DNA of 64,000 nucleotides. It comes from Cardinalis cardinalis. Its lineage: Eukaryota > Chordata > Aves > Passeriformes > Cardinalidae. Within the stretch, counting starts at the first letter, position 1, and every line of letters begins with the position of its first letter. The notes below the pieces were generated by a model. That model saw only the letters and a program-made list of their open reading frames with translations. It ran no database searches and had not been told where the DNA came from. The DNA is taken from the NCBI GenBank assembly GCA_014549065.1, contig JACDOX010000007.1, positions 7,929,034 through 7,993,033 on the forward strand, given 5' to 3'. Position numbers and translations under genes: made by a program. Below are positions 14,067-27,409 of the stretch, in pieces.

Positions 14067-17000
14067 TGTTGCTTATTATTTTTGTTTCCAATTACTAGGT
14101 ATACAAATCTACAAGGATCCTTTGTTTAACTACTTTTCTAAGTAGCTTTTTCAAAGGACAAATTGCATCCACCATGCTTGCATTCTTAGTATTCACATAA
14201 GACAGTACTTCCTTTAACTAAATTCTAAAAAATATGTCCTACTTGCCCCTTAGAATTTCATGGTGTTTACTTCTTTTTATTGCTTATTGTACCTCCTGAC
14301 CCAAATCTGAAAGATTAAGTTCCCTCAGGAAAAAGGAATCCCAAAGTTTTGATAAGAAAGACACAGTCAGAACAAAGCCCCTGCTGCAGAGAAGTTAACC
14401 TCTTGGCAGGGCTTAATATAATTCTCCTTTGACTTCAGGTTGATAGCAAGACGTTGTTTTATGCCCTCTGATATCGAGTGCTCGCAGAGGTCATGTGTCA
14501 CACAGATGTACTTGCTAGTATTGAGTGGCCTTTTAATTGTCTGTCAGTTCTGTCTGGGGTCCCGCCTGTGTACACTCCAAATGCAAATATGAAAAGCATG
14601 AAAGGTGGAGCAGAGCCTGTCCTTTCATCTCTGTATCATTTTTCAGAAGAACTGAAGCTAGCCTGTCACTGCATTACAACCCATGCATTAGACACTCTTG
14701 TTTCACAGTAGCACAAATCATAGTGGGAATAGGGGCCAATCTGTCAAGCAAGGCTTCCAGGCAAATTCTTGTTCAGCACAATGGGAAATGGTACAAAAAC
14801 CTCTCACTAAGAAAGGTTGCAGGACCTCTACCATTGCTGACAGTTTGCCTGAATATGATGCCCTGATGATTCATACCATGGTGCCTCTGTTGCCTTCTGT
14901 CAGGGACAAACTGTATCTTTTTTGTTTGTTTCCTTGAGTAAAGGACTTTGCTTTTTGTCATTTTGCAATGCTGAACTCCAAGTTTAAATTGCTTTTGCAT
15001 AATTTCCTTCCTTAAAAATATGTCCATTTGTCTCTCAGCTCAGTTTGCTTTCAAACTGTCTCCATAGGATATGCCAAGAGATGGCTTTCACATAGAAATC
15101 GAGATATTAACCATGCAAAATCAAAAAGTACAGCTAAGGATCACTACCTACCAAGCATTAGAAATTACTATTCTGAAATGAGGCTTTCCATGCATCCTGT
15201 ATAATACCTGTAATAGAGGTATTTCCATGCATCCAAGTGCAGGTAGTGCTTACTATTTTCAGTGGACCTGATGTGGAAACCTGCAATGAATTACTTCTGA
15301 AGATGAACTTTTCTGCTCTTCAGTGTATTAGCTAGCATGAGTCCATACTTCTAGGCATGGAACTAGCTCTTGTGAATGAAACACACAGTCTGAGGTGGCC
15401 CTGTGTCTCAGAGAAATTCCCCAAGGATCCTGGAAGCTGGCGGTTATTTTCAGAGATATCCATCAATTATGAGTCCATTCATGATGTTTCTAGGTCCAGT
15501 GCTTCCCCTGACTCATTTCTTACTCATGGTACTCACCTATGCGCCTTCTGAAATGCTCTGTTAGAGCCTGGAGAATTCTCTGGGGCCAAGAGATCATGGT
15601 GCCACCCTTGTATAGTTTGGGAGACACTGGTACATAAATATTCTCACTGGAGTCCAGCCTGGGTGTTTTGGAAGTCAGTCCTATATGGGCAGCGNGTATT
15701 TGTCTATGACAAATTGTCACTTTACCTCTTATAGGCAATTTTAAGTATTAACCAGTCAGAAATAGCAGTGAAAGTAGTATTTCATTTAAAAGATTTGAGT
15801 TTCAGTGTGTCTTCTGGTGGCGTAGGTTGAAATTAAAAGAAAACAAAACTAAGGAAGTTGTCACTTATGACCTTTGTCTGCCCTTTCAAAAAGTGATAAA
15901 GTAAGTGTGTATATTTGGATTCATCCTAATAATACACAGACCTCTACAATGTGAACAACTGAATTATTTTTGTGGATATAAATTACTAACATGTGTGTTC
16001 ACATGCTCCACTATCTCAAATGAGCAGTATTGTGTGATAAATAGAAACACTTTTATAGCTACTGATGTGTAAATTTATATACGTACGCAGTGAGTATCAG
16101 GCTGCACTATAACGAACAGTTGATTTGACAAATTGTTTGGAACAGGCATTTGAAAACCATTGTCTAATGAATTTCTGTGGGTTGAGCCACATGTCTCCTT
16201 TTTACTCAACTTGTTTCTAATAACTTATGTCTTTGGACTATGAATTCTGTACTTGGTTCATATCACTGAGAGGAGTCTCAATGTTGAACTAAAATGGAAA
16301 CAGCAGGCCCAAGTTCTGCAGCCTTTTTTCTGCCAAATACCACAGTTATTTTAAAGGCGTTTGCCAAACCACTTATGAAAATTTCCATACAGGAAAAAGG
16401 GGATCCAGTAAAGTTGTAAATCACCAGGCAAATATTCTTCATTTGACAACTTTGGTTTTCTTGTGGTCTGTAAGAGAGCAATGAGTGGTTGAAAGAAGGC
16501 ATGATGATTTGACTTTTCATTGTTTGAATCAGTTCACTGGCAGTCAGAAATTTTCAGGAAGCCAACACTGATACACATACAAATTCTTTTCAAATGTGGG
16601 GGGAAACTGTCAGTTCAAGAACTGTACCATGGCTTTACCATGGGTCTAACAAACTCCAGATCAGTTACAATCACTATAAATACTCATTTCATGGCAATAG
16701 GCTGTGTCTTTCATTTTGCCTACTAACTGCTAAATAAATTCAGTCCACTAGAGATAATATTAAAGGATGTAGGTGGTTTAGCAGGATGATGAAAAGCAAT
16801 TACATCAGCAGACTAAATCAGCCAGTGGCAGCTTTTAATTTCCACAGACAACTATGTTTACTTTTTGAGCCCACTAGTGAACTCAGTCTTGAATGACATA
16901 TTTGGAGCACGTCAGAGATCTGCTTGAGCACTGCACTATTCCTAAAGAATAAACTTTCAGTATTCACTTACATATTTTGTTTCAGATGATAGCATTCTGA

Positions 17001-19239
17001 TACAAACTGAAGACGACCATAATTTTCCCTTGAAAAGACAACCTTGCTATCAAACATCCAGCTAGAAAATTCCTCATTGGAAAGTATCTTTATCAAGATT
17101 GTATGCAAGAGACAGAGCTGTTTTGAAAGTCAATGGTTTAAAAAAACCTCCACTTGCTGTGTGTTTTTTAGATGCAAGCTTCAAACTGTCAGAGTTTTGA
17201 TATTGTTGATAAAGCTGACCAGGGATTGATGCCTAGAGGGGAGGTCTGAGTTGAAATTATGAGGCAAAGCTTGAATTTAATTCTCTTGGTAAGACAAGCA
17301 AAGACAAAGGAGACAGTACGACCCTGTTGCCATTTTATTAACAGGTAATCTATGATGCTTACTGGTAACTAAACGCCTTCATTTTCTAATTTGATGGACA
17401 TATTCATGGTCCAGTTTTCAGAAAAAATATGTTTATCACTATATTAGGCTTTTTCATTTAGAAAATTAACTATCAAATCATAATATCTACATATCCTTCA
17501 ATACCTTACTGAACTATGAGTTGAAATTTCTTCAAAACTGACTGTTAACCCACTTTCAAAAATTATAAAAATGAACATTGATATTTGTGAAAAAATCTTC
17601 ATTTATCCCTCATAAAGAGGGCGCGTTAAATTCCCAATTTAATCTCATCATCATGTAGTCTGTGAAAAAAATGTTCTCGACAATTGTTTTTCTAACTTGC
17701 TACAGGGACAAGAGAGACACCCCAAAAAGGTCAGCGTAACTAAGCTATGTCTTCAGTATTCAAAATAAAAAAAAATCTATAGAAAAATACTTTCTTTCTA
17801 GGAAATGTAAAGCCCTAACTTTGGCATGTCAGCACATACACAATGAGAGGCAAGTAGGCAATCTTTAATTTCAAATCCAGGCAAATTTAAACTATACTGT
17901 GTATTAGCACAAACTGACATTCCAAATTGCTCCTCACTAAAAATGCACCTCAGAAGCACAGCCAGTTGGAATGTTTTGCATTAAATTTTNTAGTTCACAG
18001 GGTTCATTTCACAGAATTGTAAAAATATTGTGATATCTCTCCTGGGGGCAGAATACAAGTTCAAATACTGTGATGCCACCACACAACTTGGTGGGAGTTT
18101 TCTTGTCTCAGCTTATTTTCATTCCCCACCACAAATGAGTGTGAGTGTGAGTATGGAGTGAAGGTTGTTATTCAACCCATACTTTCTGAATGCTCTCCTT
18201 TCCAGCCTTTTCAACCTCCTATTAAAGTATAAAATTCTGTGGCAGCTTATACTTTACCAGTTTCACCCACAGNGTGAAGTAGGCACAGCACTGAGAAAAT
18301 CTCTGGCCTTTCTCCATGTGTCCTTGAGATGAGGCGTGACCAAGGTGCCAGAAGAGCCCAGTTTGGCATGAGCACGCGAGGTAGGAGCAGCCATGCAGTA
18401 TCCTGATTTGTTTTGAGAGATCAAAAGCAGTTGCTGGCACTCTTTCACATATCCGAGAGGAAATCCTTCCACAAAGTATGATCCATCCACAACATCCCTT
18501 CTGTTAGTGTGACCTCAGCCAAAGCAAAGTTTTCATGACTGGCATAACACTCAGTGACTCCACTCTTGCAGATTAGGCTTCTGTTGCTTTTGGTACTGTC
18601 TAAACATACATATAAATTGCTACACATAAATAGTTTATATATAAAATAGAAAAATCTGTAGAACAGAGGGCCTATGTAGGACAGAGTTCATGTAAAAATA
18701 TTCTAGTTTTGGAAGCTATGAAAAGCTTATATTTTGAGGCAGTAACTCCATACCCCCAAAAGCAGGGAGAAGGTTATTGATGCAAGCAGCTAATGATATC
18801 AATGTGATATNAAGGCAACAATACAGGTTTTTTCCATCTTACTCAATGCTGTCAACCCAGTCTTACTGTTCAGTTCATCCTATGGAATAATTCATGTGAG
18901 TTTATAGAGATCCTGTGAGAGTAAGCTTTTGAGGACTAAAACTCAAGCCATGAGAGGGAGCAGCAAAAATGAATACAACCAAGTATAGACCTAAGATGGC
19001 AAAAATCTNCTTATCAGTAACTTTTCAGTGTTTGACTTAATTTATGACATGTGTGAATTAAACATGATAACCTAAAGCACTGGGGAGAAATTATTCCTCC
19101 ATATGTGTAAATNATAGTTTTATACACTTAATTTACTTTAATTCCTACTAATTTTATGTAACTTTCAAGAGCAATATATTTTATTGAAATCTCATTATTG
19201 AATTTCTGCTAGAAATACAAAGGCAAATAAATAAAAATT

Positions 19240-19289
19240 AAAATAAAATAAAATAAAATAAAATAAAATAAAATAAAATAAAATAAAAT
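19240..19289. repeat. (AAAAT)n microsatellite
   Basis: About ten near-perfect AAAAT/AAATA pentamers, preceded by an imperfect AAATAAATAAAAATT lead-in from about 19,225. It resembles the A-rich tail of a retroposon, but I recognise no element body on either side. Confidence 0.95.
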
Positions 19290-22200
19290 CCTGCAACACA
19301 TTAAGGTAGGATTTAATGTCAGTTTCACTGAACCAGAACTAGCATATTCAGCCAAAAATAGCTAGGTGGAAATGATTTTCAAAATGTAAGCAGAAAAGAC
19401 TTGGTTTGTGGTTTGGGCTTGCTAATTTGGCTGGGTCTTCTGTTTATCTGTGTTTTCTCTACAAGGACTTAGAAAGACACAGGAATAGAGAACAGAAAGT
19501 ATGGGTTTAAGTACTTTCTAACCCCTTCTTCCTTTTCTGTACAGGAATAAGCTCTGTCATTGGAGTGGTACTGATTGCTAATCATGATTGTGTTGTGACT
19601 ATCTGGTATTAAAGAAGCATTTCTAACTTTTAAGATAGGCTTAAAGCACAGAACAAGATTGTGGCATAATAAGCTATGCTATGAGTTTAAAATAGTTCCA
19701 CAAAACTACATGGAATTGATGGAACAAAAGTGGATTATGACATAATGAAAATGCAAGGAAGAAATATTTAATCAGAAACAAAATCCTTAATTGTTGTGTT
19801 GTTTCTATAACACATAACTCTAGCTACCTCAGCTGCCTCTCAGCTGCACATTTGTATTCATGATAAGGAATTATTTTCTCCTGTAGAATATGAAATAGCA
19901 TATTTGTGTAATTAACTTCATAAATAAACCCATTTNTTAATTTCTACTATATTCATGAGTGGCAACTGTCTCCAAGATGGGGCACATACTCTTCCTTAAC
20001 CTTAATTTATTTGAATGCCCATAAGCAATTGAAAATGTGGTTTGTGATTGATTTTTAATAGTTTGTTTGGGTTTTTTTTATCCCTATTGACTGATGGGAA
20101 ATAAATTTTGTGTTGACTGGAGGCATTTACTTGGAATGGAACAGAAGTGAAATATTTCATCAAAATATAAGGGAAATTTATGTTATTTGTTTATGACGCT
20201 NGCTACACTCTACGAACTAACTTTTCTTCTCTTGTTGGATGTTTTTGTAGTGTATTTTCTATTACTTATACTGTCATTATGGGTAAGTATTTGCTTATCA
20301 TTTTAGCTATGGCAGCTAAAATATCATACCTAGAACCATAACCTATGGTGTTTAATAAAAAGAACAAACACAAATGTGCCATTAAAATAAATCCAGAAAT
20401 AATTTACATTGCTGGTAATATGGCTTCAGCTTCAGCTGTTGCTTTCTTATGTCAATACAGGAAGGACAATCATCATCCTTCTTCAGATGTCATTTCATAT
20501 TTCGAAAGCTTTTGGCCACCAGTTCTATAGTGTTCAGGAGATNACATCTTCCCTCACTTTGAAATATTTTAAGACTGGTCCCATGTTCAGAAGAAGAAAA
20601 TAATTNATATGGGAATGTAAGCTTTAAAAGAAAACAGATTGTACTGTCATAATGAAAGGGTGATGGAAATTGCTGCAGTGGAGATTCAGAAAATTCAGCC
20701 TTTGCTACTACACTTAGTCTTTGTTATGGAAAGTGCAAGTGGGGGATTGCCTTTGACATGGATGAATGGACAGTGGAATCTGAGAAGATCTTATGTTGCA
20801 GCAAAAGTGAAAAGCTTTGCTTACATGCAAAGGCATCCAGACAACGGAGTTTCAGTAAATTTACTTGTTTGCTACTGCTTATAATTCTTCCAGCACATTA
20901 CTACCATGGTGAAATAAGTNCACTTATAATAATGAATTAGTCAAATCTTTATCATGTCTGATACCTTCACTGAATGCTCAGTGGAAATACCGGGGTCTCT
21001 CAGATCAGAAATGAGCTATATGTGGAAGAGATAATTTCCTCACTGGATGTTTTTATTTGACATTTCAGTAATTTCACCATGCAGACCAATTAACAAATTA
21101 CATTTATAAAACAGTTCCTATTTTTGGAAACTCATCATCTGCATCTTGTAAGTCAATGGTAAAATTCAGCAAGTTGCTTACATAAGAAAANATAAAAAAT
21201 ATAAAATTGTGTAAGTTCATATTAAAAAAATAAGCAAATCCATGAATTTGTCAAGTGTAAATTGTGATAAAAGGTAATAAATATGAATAAATGGGACCTT
21301 ATTCCAAAAATAAGAGCTGGGAACTGAAGTACAGAGAGGTATAATGGTAAATGAGAAAGTCTAGTTGAACAAAGAAACCTCTTCCCGTCCTTGTCTCTAA
21401 CATTTTTTTCCTCAAGCCATGTTAAACCCTACTACCATTGCTAGTTTGAAAGATGTTTTTTATTAAAAAAAATAAAAGCTTATGAAAAGCTTACCTTCCA
21501 AAANTAGCTTTACTAGAAGAATTATCTAGAAAGCATTCTGAAGTCCCTAAGTGACAAACAGTTTGGTATGCTCAGGAAGCAGTCTGGGAAAGGGCCATTG
21601 AATTTTGCCTCTAATCATCTTATTATAAACACTCTTGTTACACTATTCAAATGTTGCTAACCATTGTGTTTGTTATCCCATTGTGATAAGGGCATTATTG
21701 CTGTACATATAATCATGCTTTTGTTTGCCTTAGGATTTTGAGGCTCCTATTTAAGTAAAAGTATTTATGAAGGTTACAATTTAAAGCACTGTACTATTGT
21801 TTCTTCAAACAACAGTAATCAGTATATAGGTTTAGTCCTAACAAAGGAAGACAACATTTTTCCTGTGCAAATATTCAGTCATAGTTTAACCTTGGCAATC
21901 AATATAGCACAGTAACAAAGCTGGTGTACAAAACTTGAGATTTAAGACAACAAATATTTACTGTAGTTGCTTCAAATCTTTCAGTACACAACTGACAATT
22001 ACATCTTTACTTTTATGCTTTACTAGTACCATTTGAAACTTCATGCTTAGTTACTCTGAAAAACACCCTGGCTCCTGTAACTGTACAGCAGACCATGCAA
22101 GCTGTACAGTCCATACAGCTGAAAACTGCTGGAGTCATTATGATTCTTTGTATTTCTTTGCCTTCTAATTCTAATGAAATTTCACACCCTCCTTTTAATA

Positions 22201-25021
22201 ACTTTGGGGCTCAATATAGTGTAGGTCTTAAGTAGGTCTTAGCTTTAGCTGTGCATGTAGTACTTCAGGAGAACAGCCTGCAGGGCGGAAGTTAAACACA
22301 TGCTTAAAAGGTTTTGCTGGATCAGGGCCATATCTGCTAATCATGCAACTCCAAGGCTAGTAAGTGTCATCAAAGCCTGAGGAATTTTCCTCCTACTTGC
22401 ATCAACATCTGTGTGGTCATTTTGTAATTGTTATTGAACAAATNCTGTAGGCACAAAAGAGGGGATATAGTTTCCTCTGTAGTGTTGACTCCTTGTGTTC
22501 ATACATGAGGGTAGATTCTCCTGGGATTACACAGATTTCTGCATATAGACACCTTATGGGAAAAGTGGTAGCAATGTGTTAACGCTTTACTATTTTATTT
22601 TTCTAATCAGTTTGATCTTTATACAATTTATATATTTTACACATGAAACCTCTGTTGTTTTGCATGTCTTCTTGCTTTTCTTGAATACAAGAGTCACTGG
22701 AGGACCTCTGCCTTTTGCTGTCAAGATTCATAAGCAATTCCCTGCAATCATTGAATTGTGCAGACACTTAAACTGTGACCAAAACATTCCAAATAGCTGA
22801 TGATTTCTGAATCAGTTTAAAGCAGTTAAATAAGTATCCCTAACAGTTTTCAATAGTGATTGAGTGCTTTCTGTGTTTCAACAGCATAAGTGAAGCTGTA
22901 AAAGGATAAAATTTTATTTGAGATGTAATTATAAACCAGACTCTTCATACAAAAATTTCACCTTCATATTTTTTCAAGATATTCACTCNAGATGAAAGTC
23001 ATCTTCCCAAAAATGTGATCAGGCTAGGGCTTGATCCATCAGCAAGCAAAAGCTCTTCACTGGTCCTACCAGCACAAGAACATAGTAAAATGCCTTCTTC
23101 AGAGATTTCATACAATGATAAATTTTGATGAGCATTTTGGGACTGGACAAGATAGGATTTGAGTGCTAAATGATAAGTTTCTTTCCTTTGCTCTCCAGTT
23201 GTAGTATCAGCACACTGACATTTAAATAGAGATAGTCTGTCAAGGAGTTCAGCCAGAAAGGTGTTCAGTTCTTGTGGTCCTTGCTTAACTTGGCAGAATG
23301 AAAATTACAGATTGTCCCTGGATCAAGCCCAGAGTGTAGGGAGGATAAGCAGCAACTTTTTCCAGGANTAAGATGAAACTGATTCTTCTCTACTCTAAAT
23401 GTTTGAAAGATTTACTGTAATGACATATGCCAGGCCTAAAAATCTATNTAAGTACCAGTAAATTCAGGTCCTTTTGGTGTGCTTTAAAAGTATCATGATA
23501 TCAATTTCTTTTGGCAAGGAATACCTAACGGTAATCTTTTCCTGCATTCCATGAGAGTTATTAGTCAAAGTAATAGTTTATTTTTTTACCAGAAAAATAA
23601 ACCATAACACACTCAGGACTGCAGTTCACTAAACCATAATTCTACTTTGTTTGACTTACAAAGTGCTCTATATTTTGAAAAATTGTTCTGTAATGGATGA
23701 AGGATTTGTGAAAANTTCTACCCCACATTAATTTTCTAGTTCTATTGGCATTGCCACTGAGTGAGACCACCAAGAATTATCTTCCAAGACTGTTATCAAT
23801 GAGACAGCATCATGTATAAAAGAACTCATGCTGAAAACAACTTCAACTGCCCTGGTTAATCTTTGGTTACAATGTGACAGCAACACCGAGTTAAACAGTC
23901 TTCTATAGAAATTGTAGATGCTCCAGAGGAGGGAAAACTGAAAGAAAGNCCTGCAGCAGGATAAAAAAAGAAATGTTAATAAAATTTCGTTTACTAAAGA
24001 AGATGCAAAATTTAGATACTGTGTAATAACAAGTATATGGCATTCAAAANCTTCCATGTTATTCCTTGATAATTATGGACTACACATGAAATTTATTCAG
24101 TTTTGTAGTAATTAGCTAATAAAAGGTCAAAGGAAAAGACTGATGAGCATGCAAGGCATGTAGGTATATTACACACAGATAAAGACTACATTCCATCATC
24201 TGAGGATGATGAGGAATTTAGTAAAATACACTTTTTTAATTTCTCAAGAAAAAATATTTCCATTTTTCTCCACTTAGCTATTGCATNACTGTATTGTTAT
24301 TTTTATTTTCAAAATCTAAAGAAATAAAAAATACCTATGCATATATACAGAACCAAGCACTTTGNGTCTACCTCTTTAAATTACTCTTCATAAATTCATT
24401 CTTAAGAAAATTCTTTGTCTCCTAGACAGAACAGATAAGATGCGATTCGAAGTGCAGCAGCAGCGTATTTTGGGTTTTTTCTCAGAAGCAGAATTTTATT
24501 TCCTGTGGANGATACTGTAAATTTTTAAAGCATCCATGGTAAAAGACAATAACAGCACAATAGTCTTTAGCACATCAGTCATTAGACAGCAAGACACAAA
24601 CTACAATGAAAATAACAGGATATATGCAGCCTATCCTCATCTATTTCATAAGCAATATTTACAATGATCCTCCCCACAAAACAGTAGTACTATTTAGTGA
24701 ATGCTGAGAGGTTTGATGGGTTTTGGTAATCTAGAATACTTTCTACCCACTACAGTTTTTGTTTACACACGAAGCTACCTTAACGATAGCTCTTTCTCAA
24801 TAAATTTGCATATGCATAAACAGTTAGCAAATGACAATATTCTTAATGCAAAAGAGATTCCAGAATTCCAATGAATAAACATTTTCTACATAATTATTAA
24901 ATCAATCCAAATATTTACTATTATCATGCCTTGAGAACATTAAGTGGTCTGTGTCCTGTTAAAAAGCAAAGAAATTTTCCTTTTGGTAGAGAAATTCCAT
25001 GTTCCTCTGTATTGGTTAGTG

Positions 25022-25059
25022 AACTAAAACTAGAAACTAAAGCAAACTAAAACTAGAAA
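25022..25059. repeat. Short direct repeat, 23-bp period
   Basis: The 15-base word AACTAAAACTAGAAA occurs at 25022-25036 and 25045-25059. It is a small local duplication with no evident function. Confidence 0.8.
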
Positions 25060-27335
25060 GTTTTTGGCATTCTAGTTCTTAGAAATTCTCTTACTGATCT
25101 AGAATTGAGTTTCTCATGCCNTTACTTCTTCTCAGACAGATATCTTCCTGCGACTTTCAGTAGAGCAGAAGATAAAAAGANATATGCCTCTAGAAGAGAA
25201 TTTTGAAGTAGCATCTAATTCAAAGTACTGTGCAGGTAAAATGTAAGAATGAGTTTCAAAAGGGATACATTTGTGAGCAGGAAGCAGGTACTCTGATCAC
25301 AGATATGTGAAAATTTCTTGCATGGCTCTCCTATTTTTTTTAAAAATGTCATTTCAACATACCTGGTGTGCAAAACAGAGTGAAACACTACCTCTTCTTT
25401 TTACCTCACCAAAGAAAACAAAACCAGAACCCACTTATATTAAAATAATGTTATTTAAATTGTGAAATAAAGCACTTGAGAGCTTTGAAATGCCAGAAGG
25501 TAAGTTATCCATGTAATGTTAAATATAACCTCCTGCAAAGTATGTTCATAATATAAGGCATGGTTTCAGAAATACCTAGATGTCTTATGAAGCAGACTTT
25601 TAATGGCACTCTGAAGCCTGTAGTATTTCTGCATTGATAAAAGTCTCATCAACAATCCTGACTCATACTGCATTTTTTCAATGAAACTATACCTTTATCC
25701 AGAGTAAAAAATTCACATCAGGTCATATGAAGCCAGCTCTCTTCCACACAGGATCTTCCTCTGTAGCATGCAAATCCTTCACAAAAAAAAAATCACTCAT
25801 TCTCCTGGTTTTCATATTACTGCAAATATAAAATAAAAATCACTTTTTCACTGGCTGAAAGTGTCACACCCTCTGGAACATACTTAATGTATGGCAAGTT
25901 CAATTTCATCCAGAGAGGTTTCAAAATTTTAAGGTTTCCAGATTTTATGTGATGGCTTTGTTTCTCCTTGCTTTGCTTTCTACTTTAAATTGTTTCCTTG
26001 AACAAAAAACAACAATAATTGAGGCCAGTAAAGCAGCAGTGGTATGTCTACAGTTCTGTGGGTTTTCTTTTTTATAACAGGGAGGCTAGCCCAATGCCAG
26101 AAATTTTTATGATGGTGCGAGTTAGTTCTGTAGCAAAAATATTTCACACTCCTCTAAATATATTGGGCTTTTTCTTCTCTACATCTCTATTATTGAAGAA
26201 GATTGACTGCCTGCTGTTTAGCAGAGGATTAAAAATTCACTGTCACTGCAAGAACTGCAGTGAACACAAGTGTTTAGGTTTGCCTAGACCAGAATTATAT
26301 GTTCTGGCATTGTTTTCAGAGGTAAGCACAGAAACCCCAGTCCTTGTCTGCTTTCCAGAAACACGAAGAGAATGTCAGATACATACTTTAATTACTCATT
26401 ATTTTGAAAATATTATTGTTATTCACAATTATTCAGCACAGCTTGAGACACCTTCTGCTCTGTAAGTCTGAGTACCACTGTGGAATCAGAAGGAAGGCCC
26501 CATTAATGCTTGGATAAACTGTTCAAAGGGATGGTGGATTCAGGTAGTTTGCTTCACAATATGAAACAAACCATCTGATATTTGTCTATCCCTTGTTAAA
26601 ATTCCGTTCAGTCACCTTTCTTTCAACATCTCATCTCCGCTGTTTGAGTATGCTTGGCAGGAACTGTGACAAAGAAACACTGACAAAATTTCAATAAAAT
26701 ATGACTGAATCATAAAAGAGATGAAAGAACGAAGTTGTACCTTGTGAAGCATATATTTGAATGTAAAAGGAACACACTTGCCTCTTGTATAATTCAAATT
26801 ATTTTAAAATATATCCAGCCAGGATCACCTATGGTTCAAAAAAAAAAGGTTGAAAGAAGGNTGCATCTGGAAACTTTGCTTCAACTGATTAATGACATCA
26901 TAATTTTTGAATAGCTTTTCTTTAAAACTGCGTTATTTAGAATTTCATGATCATTCTCTTTATTAATAAATGCAAATACTTTAGTGGCTGGGGAGTTTTG
27001 TTTCTGACTTAAGAAAAGAGGGACTCAGCCATGCTGGATGATTATTGGAAACATAAAGTCTACGTCCTGTTGTCTGAAGCCAAATAATTAGATGCAGACA
27101 AATATTTCCTTGGATATATCAGTTTCAGAGAGCAAAAATCTTTGCCTCAGTCTAGTGCAAATGATGCTCTGCCAGGATTTTATATTTATATGTCATTTTC
27201 CCAACACTTTTAGCCAAATATGTGTAAAGGTTATCATGCTTCTGTGGTATTTGGGCAGCATTGCGAACTTTGACAGTTTCATGAAGTTTAAGCCAGTGTG
27301 AATGTGGAGTGACAGAATGAATCAGGTCTTGGAGT

Positions 27336-27337
27336 AT

Positions 27338-27375
<38 letters not shown>

Positions 27376-27409
27376 GTATATATACGTATATGTATATACA
27401 TACACACAC
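27336..27409. repeat. (TA)n/(TATATG)n/(CA)n microsatellite
   Basis: A long TA run passes into TATATG/TATACG units and ends in a CA run. The minus frame 27152-27409 translates this as alternating Tyr and Ile and is an artefact. Confidence 0.95.

Larger units (their letters stand above)
7250..19239. other. Unique A+T-rich non-coding stretch
   Basis: No recognisable gene or dated repeat apart from the short items listed separately. A pyrimidine-rich patch lies at about 9478-9720. Slightly G+C-richer patches lie near 14.48-14.9 kb and 18.27-18.63 kb; both carry short overlapping open frames without recognisable motifs. The rest alternates A+T-rich sequence with no structure I can name. Confidence 0.55.

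Noticed and set aside
27152..27409. Tyr/Ile-rich 85-codon minus frame
   Set aside because: Translation of a TA/CA microsatellite.
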